Origin: Clostridia bacterium
GTDB lineage: Bacteria; Bacillota; Clostridia; Christensenellales; CAG-138
Direction: 5' to 3'
DNA: 17,362 nucleotides
Assembly (NCBI GenBank): GCA_017435185.1
Contig: JAFSFN010000114.1
Coordinates: 1-17,362 of the forward strand
Shown: positions 7,426 to 14,644 of the stretch, one piece after another
How positions within the stretch are numbered: the stretch's first letter is position 1
Layout: each line of letters starts with the position of its first letter
Position numbers and translations under genes: made by a program
The notes under the pieces: generated by a model
The model's input: the letters and a program-made list of their open reading frames with translations, nothing else
Database searches by the model: none
What the model was told of the DNA's origin: nothing

Positions 7426-8508
7426 ATGACAGAATTTTCCGTAAAAATCAATGTCGGTAAAGGTTATGAAGTAAGAATAGGCTCTTCGCTTTTGGATGAC
7501 TGCGGCAATATTATCGCAAAAACAACTTCGCTTTGCCGCGTTGCCGTTATAACCGACTCAAATGTTGAAAAACTCTATCTCGACAAGGTAATAAAAAGCC
7601 TTCAACAAGCAGGATTTGACACACTTTCGTTCTCATTTCCCGCGGGCGAGGAAAGCAAGAACATTTCCACACTGTCCGACATTCTCGAGTTTTTGGCGGA
7701 AAACAACTTTTCACGCACCGATATGCTCATAGCTTTAGGCGGCGGCGTAACAGGCGACATTACGGGCTTTGCAGCTGCCGTATATCTGCGTGGGATACGC
7801 TATGTACAGCTTCCCACCACTCTCCTTGCCGCCGTTGATTCGTCAGTTGGCGGTAAAACAGCAATAGACTTAAAAGCAGGCAAAAATCTTGCAGGTGCTT
7901 TCAAACAGCCCGAAATCGTGCTATGCGATATATCAACTTTTGAAACGCTTCCCGAGACAGAATTTTCAAACGGTATCGCCGAATCGATAAAGTACGGCAT
8001 ACTTTTTGACAAGCCGCTTTTTGACGCTTTCGCCTCATCCGACCTAAGTTCAAACAGGCTGACGGGTGACAAGCTCACGGATGTCATCGCAAAATGCGTT
8101 GCTCACAAGGGCAGAATAGTCGAGCTGGACGAGTTTGACAACGGCGACCGTCGTCTGCTCAACCTCGGCCACACGATAGGTCACGCCATAGAAAAATGCA
8201 GTTCATTCAAGATACAGCATGGTCACGCAGTCGCCGCAGGCATGGCGATGATAGCTCGTGCAGGCGAGAAAAAAGGGCTCACAAAGGAAGGTACGGCAAA
8301 CGAGATATCACAAGCACTTGCAAAATACGCACTGCCCATTGACACTGACTTTGATATTGACGAGCTTAACGCCGTCACTCTTACGGACAAAAAACGTGCA
8401 GGCAAAAAAATAGCACTCATAGTTCCCGAAGAAACAGGCAAATGCATTATAAAAACAGAGCCTGTCGAAGCTCTCAGGGAATATATCACGCTGGGAAAGG
8501 GCGTCTGA
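7426..8508 (+). CDS. aroB: 3-dehydroquinate synthase
   Basis: It cyclises DAHP to 3-dehydroquinate, step 2 of the shikimate pathway, and is NAD- and metal-dependent. The 360 residues are the usual length. The NAD-binding loop GGGVTGDITGF (105-115) and the active-site stretch QLPTTLLAAVDSSVGGKTAI (128-147) are clear. Metal ligands fit Glu186 (AESIKYG), His249 (NLGHTIGHA) and His265 (QHGHAVAAGM). The last motif has His where many enzymes have Glu (HGEAVAIG). ATG 7426 follows the tyrA stop by 5 nt, and GGAGGA in the tyrA end serves as ribosome binding site, suggesting translational coupling. Confidence 0.97.
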   Translation: MTEFSVKINVGKGYEVRIGSSLLDDCGNIIAKTTSLCRVAVITDSNVEKLYLDKVIKSLQQAGFDTLSFSFPAGEESKNISTLSDILEFLAENNFSRTDMLIALGGGVTGDITGFAAAVYLRGIRYVQLPTTLLAAVDSSVGGKTAIDLKAGKNLAGAFKQPEIVLCDISTFETLPETEFSNGIAESIKYGILFDKPLFDAFASSDLSSNRLTGDKLTDVIAKCVAHKGRIVELDEFDNGDRRLLNLGHTIGHAIEKCSSFKIQHGHAVAAGMAMIARAGEKKGLTKEGTANEISQALAKYALPIDTDFDIDELNAVTLTDKKRAGKKIALIVPEETGKCIIKTEPVEALREYITLGKGV

Positions 8509-8510
8509 AA

Positions 8511-9764
8511 ATGGATATACGAATAGACCCTTCAACACTTAACGGCACATTGCCCTCAATAAGTTCAAAATCAGATGTTCATCGTCTGATGATATGTGCT
8601 GCGCTTTCAGACAAACCGACGGTAATAAACAATGTATCGGGCTGTGACGACATACTTGCCACAGCCTCGTGCATTGAAGGGCTGGGCGCAAAAGCGGTCT
8701 TTGACGGCCGCACCTGCACCGTTACCCCATCACAGAATATTCCCGAAAATCCATGTTTTAATTGCCGTGAAAGCGGTTCCACACTGCGTTTCATGCTCCC
8801 TGTAGCGGCCGCCGTATGCGGCAATGCACATTTTGCAGGTACGGGGCGTCTTCCCGAACGCCCGATAGGCGAACTGCTCAATGCAATGAACGCTAACGGC
8901 ACCCTTTTTTCTTCAACACACCTTCCGCTCGATATTTCGGGCAGTCTTAAAGCAGGCATATACACTTTGCCCGGCAACATAAGCTCTCAATACATAACAG
9001 GGCTTTTAATGGCATTATCAGTCACAAAGGGCGAAAGCACCATTGTCCTCACAAGTCCGCTTGAATCGGCATCATATGTGAAAATGACACTTTCAACACT
9101 CAAACTTTTCGGAGCAAACATCAAAGAAGAAGATAGCGGCTATCGCATAGTCGGTGTTGAAAGGCTCACATCTCCCATAACTGTTCAAGCAGACGGTGAT
9201 TGGTCAAACGCCGCATTCTTCCTCACTTCTGCCGCAATAAACGGCAAGGTGACGCTTACAGGGCTGAGCATGGATTCGCCCCAGGGTGATAAAAAGATAA
9301 TCCAAGCATTGAAAAAATTCAATGCTCATGTCACAATAGAAAATGACGCTGTGACAGTCTCATCAGGCGAGCTTCACGGCTGTGAAACAGATTTAAGCGA
9401 CACGCCCGATATGCTTCCCGCACTTGCAGTGCTTGCCGCTTTTGCCCAAGGCGAAACACGCTTTGTCGGCGCGGCTCGATTAAGGCTTAAAGAAAGCGAC
9501 AGGCTGAAAACCGTTGCTGATATGATAAATTCACTCGGCGGAACGGCTTCTGTGCATGAAGACGGAATAACCGTTTGGGGCAAGCCGTTAAAAGGCGGCA
9601 AAGCAGACGGAGCAAACGACCATCGCATAGTCATGGCGGCCGCGATCGCCGCCGCACACTGCACTTCCTCTGTTGAAATATTCGGAGCACAGGCAGTGAA
9701 CAAATCATACCCTTCATTCTTTGAAGATTTTGAAGCACTGGGAGGACATTCATATGTCATCTGA
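8511..9764 (+). CDS. aroA: 5-enolpyruvylshikimate-3-phosphate (EPSP) synthase
   Basis: It transfers the enolpyruvyl group of PEP to shikimate-3-phosphate, step 6 of the pathway. The chosen ATG 8511 gives 417 residues, starts 2 nt after the aroB stop and has GGGAAAGG upstream. The longer in-frame start at 8442 lies inside aroB and has no support. Motifs are SSKSDVHRL (18-26), ESGSTLRFMLP (87-97), GRLPERPIGEL (112-122), SSQYITGLLMAL (158-169), DTPDMLPALA (297-306, likely catalytic Asp300), LRLKESDRL (324-332) and NDHRIVMA (369-376). The SGSTLRF stretch replaces the AGTAMRP of E. coli, so the position equal to E. coli Pro101 is Phe94. This lies beside the glyphosate/PEP pocket and may change inhibitor sensitivity, but that is only inferred. 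The 3' end overlaps aroC by 11 nt. Confidence 0.95.
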   Translation: MDIRIDPSTLNGTLPSISSKSDVHRLMICAALSDKPTVINNVSGCDDILATASCIEGLGAKAVFDGRTCTVTPSQNIPENPCFNCRESGSTLRFMLPVAAAVCGNAHFAGTGRLPERPIGELLNAMNANGTLFSSTHLPLDISGSLKAGIYTLPGNISSQYITGLLMALSVTKGESTIVLTSPLESASYVKMTLSTLKLFGANIKEEDSGYRIVGVERLTSPITVQADGDWSNAAFFLTSAAINGKVTLTGLSMDSPQGDKKIIQALKKFNAHVTIENDAVTVSSGELHGCETDLSDTPDMLPALAVLAAFAQGETRFVGAARLRLKESDRLKTVADMINSLGGTASVHEDGITVWGKPLKGGKADGANDHRIVMAAAIAAAHCTSSVEIFGAQAVNKSYPSFFEDFEALGGHSYVI

Positions 9765-10830
9765 ATACGGCAAAACATTAAAAATATCAATATTCGGAGA
9801 ATCTCACGGAAAAGCCATCGGTGTGAATATCGACGGACTTCCTGCCGGAGAAAGCATAGACCTTTGTGCTCTTTACGACTTCATGTCAAGGCGTGCTCCC
9901 GGAAAGAGCGCTCTCACCACACACCGAAAAGAGAAAGATCAGCCGATATTTCTCTCGGGCATAACGAACGGAAAAACCAACGGTTTTCCCCTTTGTGCAA
10001 TAATAGAAAACAGTGATACTCGCTCCGGTGACTATTCGGGGTTTGAAAACACGCCACGTCCCTCTCATGCAGATTATACGGCTTATCTTCGCTACGGCGG
10101 CCATGCCGATATGCACGGAAGCGGCCATTTTTCAGGCAGGCTAACAGCACCTCTTTGCATTGCGGGCGGCATAGCAAAGCAAATTCTTGAAAACAGAAAT
10201 ATATTTGTCGGCGCACATCTTTATTCAATAGGCGAAGTGTGTGATGCGCCGTTCCCCCTTCACCCGACACAAACACTCTTTAACGATATAGTCAAGCGAG
10301 AACTTGCGGTAATTGATGAATCGGTCATTGACAGCATGAAAAACGCCGTTGCAGACGCGGCGGAAAATCTTGATTCCGTGGGCGGTATTGTCGAATGTGC
10401 GGTCATAGGCTTCCCTGAGGGCATAGGCACTCCGATGTTTGACGGAATAGAGAACCGCCTTGCTCATGCGCTCTTTGGCATACCTGCCGTAAAAGGCGTT
10501 GAATTCGGCGCAGGCTTTAGTGCGGCAAAATCACTCGGTTCGCTCAACAACGACCCTTTTACCGTACAAGACGACCGCATAGTAACGACCACAAACAACA
10601 GCGGCGGCATAGTTGGCGGAATAAGCAACGGTATGCCCATAATAATGCGCACAGCGTTCAAGCCCACACCATCCATAATGCAACAACAGCAAACCGTAAA
10701 CATCTCTGCGCTTGAAAACACAACACTCACGATAAAAGGGCGTCACGATCCTTGCGTAGTGCTTCGTGCAGTACCCGTAGTTGAAGCCGTTGCCGCAACC
10801 GTAATGCTCGACTTACTTATTGGAGGCTGA
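9754..10830 (+). CDS. aroC: Chorismate synthase
   Basis: It eliminates phosphate from EPSP to give chorismate, using reduced FMN; this is the last common step. The start is ATG 9754, preceded by GGAGGA (9741-9746) at 7 nt spacing, giving 358 residues, the normal size. Family signatures are all present: GESHG (15-19), SRRAPGKS (45-52), RPSHAD (102-107), GAGFSAAKSLGS, NNSGGIVGGISNGMPI, KPTPSI and GRHDPCVVLRAVPV with VEAVAA near the C-terminus. It overlaps aroA by 11 nt, indicating translational coupling. The sequence does not show whether flavin reduction is intrinsic or needs a partner; bacterial enzymes are usually monofunctional. Confidence 0.97.
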   Translation: MSSEYGKTLKISIFGESHGKAIGVNIDGLPAGESIDLCALYDFMSRRAPGKSALTTHRKEKDQPIFLSGITNGKTNGFPLCAIIENSDTRSGDYSGFENTPRPSHADYTAYLRYGGHADMHGSGHFSGRLTAPLCIAGGIAKQILENRNIFVGAHLYSIGEVCDAPFPLHPTQTLFNDIVKRELAVIDESVIDSMKNAVADAAENLDSVGGIVECAVIGFPEGIGTPMFDGIENRLAHALFGIPAVKGVEFGAGFSAAKSLGSLNNDPFTVQDDRIVTTTNNSGGIVGGISNGMPIIMRTAFKPTPSIMQQQQTVNISALENTTLTIKGRHDPCVVLRAVPVVEAVAATVMLDLLIGG

Positions 10831-10834
10831 AAAA

Positions 10835-11974
10835 ATGGACCTTTCTCAAATCAGAGACCGAATAGACAGCATAGACGCAAAACTGCTTCCCCTCTTTTTG
10901 GAGCGTATGTCTCTTTCAAAAGAAGTAGCTGAATATAAAAAAGCACACGGTCTGCCCATTCTTAACCGCAGTCGTGAGCGTGAAATACTCAAAAACATCA
11001 TGGACCAAAGCGGTGATATGGAGCAATATTCCCACCGTCTTTATACCTCAATATTTGAATTGAGCCGTGCATATCAGGAAAACATCTGCACAGGCACATC
11101 AAAAATCCGCAATGAAATCGAAAAAGCCCTCGGCAATGCACAAGCAACTTTCCCCGAAACAGGCATAATCGCCTGTCAAGGCGTTGAAGGCGCAAATTCC
11201 CAGCTTGCGGCAGACAGAATGTTCAAGCGCGGCAACCTCGTATTTTTCAAAACTTTTGAGGGTGTATTCGATGCCGTTGAAAGCGGTCTGTGCGATTTCG
11301 GCGTCGTTCCCATTGAAAACAGTTCAAACGGCTCCGTTCGCGAAACATATGAGCTTCTTCACAAAAAAAATGTGCGCATAGTCAGAAGCGAACGCCTTTG
11401 CATAAGACACGAACTTTTGGCAAAGGAAGGCACAAAATTGGAAGACATAACTCAAATACGCTCCCACATTCAGGCAATAGGTCAGTGCAGTGACTTTTTG
11501 AAACAACTTGGCGACAAAGTAGAAGTTGTCCCCTGTGAAAACACGGCAATCGCCGCACAGTATGCCGCCTCTTGCAGTGACAAGGGCGTTGCGGCAATAG
11601 CTTCACACACAAATGCTCAGTTGTACGGTCTCAAGCCTGTTGCCTCGTCAATACAGAACAGCGACAACAATTATACCCGTTTCATCTGCATTGCAAAAAA
11701 TACGATTTTATATCCCGGCGCAAACCACATAAGTCTCATACTGACCTGTCAGCACAAGCCCGGTGCATTGTATGATGTGCTTTCAAAACTCGCCGCACTT
11801 GAGGTAAATCTGCTCAAGATAGAAAGCTGGCCCATAGTCGGACACGATTTTGAGTTCATGTTTTTCTTTGAACTCATTGCCGATGTTACCGACCCAAAAA
11901 TCGTTTCCATGCTCGAAAGTCTTGAAAAGAGTTGTGAGACATTCACATTCCTGGGCAACTATCTGGAGGCATAA
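10835..11974 (+). CDS. pheA: Bifunctional chorismate mutase/prephenate dehydratase (P-protein) with ACT domain
   Basis: It converts chorismate to prephenate and prephenate to phenylpyruvate, the phenylalanine branch; its mutase also feeds TyrA. ATG 10835 follows GGAGG (10822-10826) by 8 nt and the aroC stop by 4 nt, giving 379 residues. An AroQ-type mutase lies at 1-85 (IRDRIDSIDAKLLPLFLERM; KKAHGLPILNRSRE). The dehydratase spans about 108-290, with QGVEGANSQ (115-123), VVPIENSSNGSV (157-168) and YTRF (280-283), whose Thr is catalytic in the family. The ACT domain at about 298-375 has GALY (310-313). The usual Phe-binding motif ESRP is ESWP here (330-333): Arg is replaced by Trp. Feedback inhibition by Phe may therefore be altered, although other ACT residues look conserved. 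Confidence 0.95.
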   Translation: MDLSQIRDRIDSIDAKLLPLFLERMSLSKEVAEYKKAHGLPILNRSREREILKNIMDQSGDMEQYSHRLYTSIFELSRAYQENICTGTSKIRNEIEKALGNAQATFPETGIIACQGVEGANSQLAADRMFKRGNLVFFKTFEGVFDAVESGLCDFGVVPIENSSNGSVRETYELLHKKNVRIVRSERLCIRHELLAKEGTKLEDITQIRSHIQAIGQCSDFLKQLGDKVEVVPCENTAIAAQYAASCSDKGVAAIASHTNAQLYGLKPVASSIQNSDNNYTRFICIAKNTILYPGANHISLILTCQHKPGALYDVLSKLAALEVNLLKIESWPIVGHDFEFMFFFELIADVTDPKIVSMLESLEKSCETFTFLGNYLEA

Positions 11975-11977
11975 AAT

Positions 11978-13219
11978 ATGGAGCGTTTTTACGGTCTGAT
12001 AGGCAAAAAGCTCGGTCACAGCTATTCCGTACCCATACATAAATATATGGGCAACAGTAATTATTCCCTGTTTGAGCTTGAAAAAGATGAGCTTGCATCA
12101 TTTCTTCACCGTGACGATTTGGGCGGTATCAATATCACCATTCCCTATAAAATAGATGTCATGCCGTTTTGCGACTGCATTTCGGAAGAAGCGCTTAAAA
12201 TCGGCTCGGTCAACACAATAGTTCAAAGAAACGGCAAACTTTTCGGATATAATACCGATAAGTACGGTTTTTGCCTCATGATAAAACACGCAGGCATAGA
12301 TATGAACGGCAAAAAAGTGCTTGTTCTAGGCAGCGGCGGTGCATCACGCACTGCATGCTACTGTGCAAAAGAACTCGGTGCAAGCAAAGTCGTGGTCATC
12401 TCACGAAGCGGCGAAAACAATTACGGTAATCTGCACAAACACCGTGACGCTCAGATAATCGTTAACACCACACCCGTCGGAATGTATCCCGACAACGCAT
12501 CTTCTCCCCTGTCACTCAAAGATTTTCCAAACTGTACAGGCGTTGCAGATGTAATATACAATCCCCTCCGTACCGCTTTAATGGCAGAAGCTGAAAGTCT
12601 TAACATAAAGACCGCAGGCGGCCTTTTAATGCTCACAGCTCAGGCAAAACAGGCAGAAGAACTCTTTTTTGATACTGCAATAGACGATTCCGTGTGCTTA
12701 AACTGTGCCTCAGAGCTGTTAAGAAACAGTCAAAACATTGTTCTCATAGGCATGCCCGGAAGCGGAAAGAGTGCCGTCGGCAATGCCCTTGCGCTTTTAA
12801 CGGGCAGAGAAGCCATCGAAACAGATGCGCTCATCGAAGAACAAAGCGGTAAAAGCATACCCGAGATATTCCGCGATAACGGCGAAGCTGTTTTCAGACG
12901 CATAGAAGCCGAAGTGATAGCCAACGCCGCAAAACAGAGCGGCAAAATAATAATGACAGGCGGCGGTGCAGTCACAACTCCCGCAAATTATCTTCCCCTG
13001 CACCAAAACGGTCGCATCTATGAAGTGATGCGTGATATTGATTCACTTGCGACCGACGGACGCCCCCTTTCAAAAGACATAGACACGCTTAAAGAAATGT
13101 ATAAAACGCGTCGTCCCATGTATGATGCGTTCCGTGATGCTTTTGTTGAAAACAGCGGCACACCGCTCGATACGGCAAAAATGATATGGAGTGATTTCAA
13201 TGAAAATACTTGTTATTAA
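11978..13219 (+). CDS. aroE/aroK: Fused shikimate dehydrogenase-shikimate kinase (AroE-AroK)
   Basis: One 413-residue frame covers steps 4 and 5 of the pathway: 3-dehydroshikimate to shikimate, then shikimate to shikimate-3-phosphate. Residues 1-245 are AroE, with GHSYSVPIHKYM (13-24), INITIPYK with catalytic Lys58, YNTD with Asp94, a nucleotide loop GSGGASR (118-124), NTTPVGMYP (163-171) and the C-terminal GGLLML. Residues 250-413 are AroK, with Walker A GMPGSGKS (258-265), TDALIEE with Asp283, FRRIE with Arg308, GGG (328-330), lid motif GRPLS (361-365) and RRPMY (378-382). All key residues are present in both halves, so both should be active. ATG 11978 follows GGAGG (11965-11969) at 8 nt and the pheA stop by 3 nt. 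The end overlaps aroQ by 20 nt. Confidence 0.95.
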   Translation: MERFYGLIGKKLGHSYSVPIHKYMGNSNYSLFELEKDELASFLHRDDLGGINITIPYKIDVMPFCDCISEEALKIGSVNTIVQRNGKLFGYNTDKYGFCLMIKHAGIDMNGKKVLVLGSGGASRTACYCAKELGASKVVVISRSGENNYGNLHKHRDAQIIVNTTPVGMYPDNASSPLSLKDFPNCTGVADVIYNPLRTALMAEAESLNIKTAGGLLMLTAQAKQAEELFFDTAIDDSVCLNCASELLRNSQNIVLIGMPGSGKSAVGNALALLTGREAIETDALIEEQSGKSIPEIFRDNGEAVFRRIEAEVIANAAKQSGKIIMTGGGAVTTPANYLPLHQNGRIYEVMRDIDSLATDGRPLSKDIDTLKEMYKTRRPMYDAFRDAFVENSGTPLDTAKMIWSDFNENTCY

Positions 13220-13625
13220 CGGTCCCAACCTCAACATGCTCGGTATCCGTGAGCCGCATATATACGGCTCTGCCACATATGCCGACCTTGTTGACATGAT
13301 ACAGAAAAAGTCAAAACAGCTCGAAATCAAAGTCGAATTTTTCCAATCAAACCACGAGGGTTGCTTGGTCGATGCAATTCAAAATGCTTACGGCAAGTTT
13401 GACGGCATAGTTATAAATCCGGGCGCATATACACATACAAGCATTGCGCTTTTGGACGCGGTCAAGTCTGTCGGTATACCGACTGTAGAAGTTCATATAT
13501 CCGACCCCGACACACGCGAAGAGTTCAGAAAGATTTCTTACATTCGTAATGCCTGCATTGCTACAATAAAAGGCAAAGGCTTTGACGGATATACAGAAGC
13601 AATCGAACTGTTGATAAAGAAGTAA
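13200..13625 (+). CDS. aroQ: 3-dehydroquinate dehydratase, type II
   Basis: It dehydrates 3-dehydroquinate to 3-dehydroshikimate, step 3. The 141 residues fit the small dodecameric type II family. Motifs are NGPNLNMLG (7-15), REPHIYG with catalytic Tyr22, FFQSNHEG (47-54), INPGAYTHTS (72-81) and VEVHISDP with His99. ATG 13200 is preceded by GGAG (13188-13191) at 8 nt; an in-frame GTG at 13191 overlaps that site and is rejected as the start. The gene begins inside the end of the aroE/aroK fusion (20-nt overlap), so it is probably translationally coupled. It is the last gene of the operon, followed within 20 nt by a terminator. Confidence 0.96.
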   Translation: MKILVINGPNLNMLGIREPHIYGSATYADLVDMIQKKSKQLEIKVEFFQSNHEGCLVDAIQNAYGKFDGIVINPGAYTHTSIALLDAVKSVGIPTVEVHISDPDTREEFRKISYIRNACIATIKGKGFDGYTEAIELLIKK

Positions 13626-13644
13626 AGAGCACTATAAAACAGTT

Positions 13645-13682
13645 AATCCGACTCACGGTTACAACCATGGGTCGGATTTTTT
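13645..13682 (+). terminator. Intrinsic terminator of the aromatic operon
   Basis: AATCCGACTCA (13645-13655) pairs with TGGGTCGGATT (13668-13678) over 11 bp including one U-G, with a 12-nt loop that can itself form a small GGTT/AACC hairpin, followed by TTTTTT. It ends the operon 20 nt after the aroQ stop. Confidence 0.9.
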
Positions 13683-13709
13683 GCACCGATACGCGCTGCC
13701 TCTCTTGTT

Positions 13710-13748
13710 TCAACAGCAAAGCAAGGCAGAGCAACATTTGAATTTCAT
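13710..13748 (-). CDS. Possible 12-residue Cys-rich micro-ORF
   Basis: On the minus strand an AGGAGG (13756-13761) sits 7 nt before ATG AAA TTC AAA TGT TGC..., encoding MKFKCCSALLCC and a TGA stop. Four of twelve codons are Cys, in two pairs. The ribosome binding site is as good as those of the verified genes nearby. No clear promoter is seen, and downstream on this strand there is only the end of the convergent aromatic operon, so a leader-peptide role has no target gene here. It could be a small peptide, part of a small RNA, or chance. Confidence 0.25.
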   Translation of the reverse strand: MKFKCCSALLCC

Positions 13749-13815
13749 TATTCCGCCTCCTGTATTTTTTCATGTTCGTCGAATATTTATTTTTATGTCG
13801 CACTGAATAAAGATA

Positions 13816-13841
13816 AAAACCACCGAAATCTCAGTGGTTTT
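13816..13841 (-). terminator. Terminator after the DUF624 gene, possibly bidirectional
   Basis: AAAACCAC (13816-13823) pairs with GTGGTTTT (13834-13841) around a 10-nt loop. T tracts follow on both strands: TTTTTATC on the minus strand and TTTTTT on the plus. It lies 12 nt past the DUF624 stop codon. Confidence 0.8.
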
Positions 13842-13853
13842 TTATATGTTTGA

Positions 13854-14627
13854 TTATTCTGCCTTTTCTTTTTCATCTTCTTCAGCTTCTTCGTCCTGCA
13901 CTTCGGGGATTATGCCTCTGCTAACAAGTGCCGTATTAACAAGCATTGCCTCAAACAACCATGTTAACGCAAAGAGCACCATGACCAATATAGGAAGCGT
14001 GAACGGAAGATACAAACAGCATATCACGAGCGGAACGCCCGACACCAAAAGTATAAGAAGCGATTTTTTCCATTCAAGCATTACAAGGAGTATTGCGTTT
14101 TTAACGCATTTTCCAACGCTTATATCCGTTATGGCAAGCATCGGGAAAAGGTATGCATAGATAACAAACACTATTGCTGTGAAACCTATGGCCGAACCAA
14201 AACCGATGATATCGCCCGTCATCATGAACAAAATCCATGTTACCGTAGGAAGCAGTGCCACGCATACGCTCGCAAAAAGGCGCTTAAAAAAGTCGATTTT
14301 GAATTCTTTCTTAAACTCATGCAGCACAAAGCAGTTGCCCTGCCTTGCAATCACCATCATTGCACGCATACAGCCTGTACGAATCGCAGGTGCAAATGCC
14401 ATGAGCAGAAGGAACAGCAATGAATACAGCCCAAGGACATCAAATGTCAGTATCACGGCATAAAGCGGTATGAATGTTAGCGCATACAGCAAATTCACGC
14501 CAACCATTTTAGAAAAATGGTTCTTGAGCAAATGCCAATAACGTTTCGCGCCTTTTTGGGGAACTTTTTCATTCACACCGGGGCCGGGCCTTGAGTAGTT
14601 TTGTAAATATCCGTTAAATACACCCAT
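13854..14627 (-). CDS. DUF624 (YesL-like) integral membrane protein
   Basis: This is a 257-residue polytopic protein. The N-terminal part (NYSRPGPGVNEKVPQKGAKR, then a helix leading to a first membrane span) is typical of DUF624/YesL proteins, which often sit near carbohydrate uptake or glycosidase genes in Firmicutes. About six membrane segments are visible, near residues 41-61, 65-85, 117-137, 144-166, 187-208 and 210-230. A highly acidic tail (EVQDEEAEEDEKEKAE) follows and is longer than I expect for the family. ATG 14625-14627 has TAAAGGA (14636-14642) at 8 nt. Only 17 nt separate it from the upstream GH3 gene, so the two are probably one operon. The molecular function of the family is not known to me. 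Confidence 0.85.
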   Translation of the reverse strand: MGVFNGYLQNYSRPGPGVNEKVPQKGAKRYWHLLKNHFSKMVGVNLLYALTFIPLYAVILTFDVLGLYSLLFLLLMAFAPAIRTGCMRAMMVIARQGNCFVLHEFKKEFKIDFFKRLFASVCVALLPTVTWILFMMTGDIIGFGSAIGFTAIVFVIYAYLFPMLAITDISVGKCVKNAILLVMLEWKKSLLILLVSGVPLVICCLYLPFTLPILVMVLFALTWLFEAMLVNTALVSRGIIPEVQDEEAEEDEKEKAE

Positions 14628-14644
14628 TAAAGCATTCCTTTAGA

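Noticed and set aside
8442..8510. Upstream start for aroA inside aroB
   Set aside because: It would overlap aroB by 67 nt and add residues with no EPSP synthase similarity. ATG 8511 begins at the family's usual N-terminus.
13561..13803. Minus-strand 80-codon ORF across the aroQ 3' end and the intergenic gap
   Set aside because: It has no ribosome binding site, overlaps the conserved aroQ coding end and terminator, and its product resembles no family I know.
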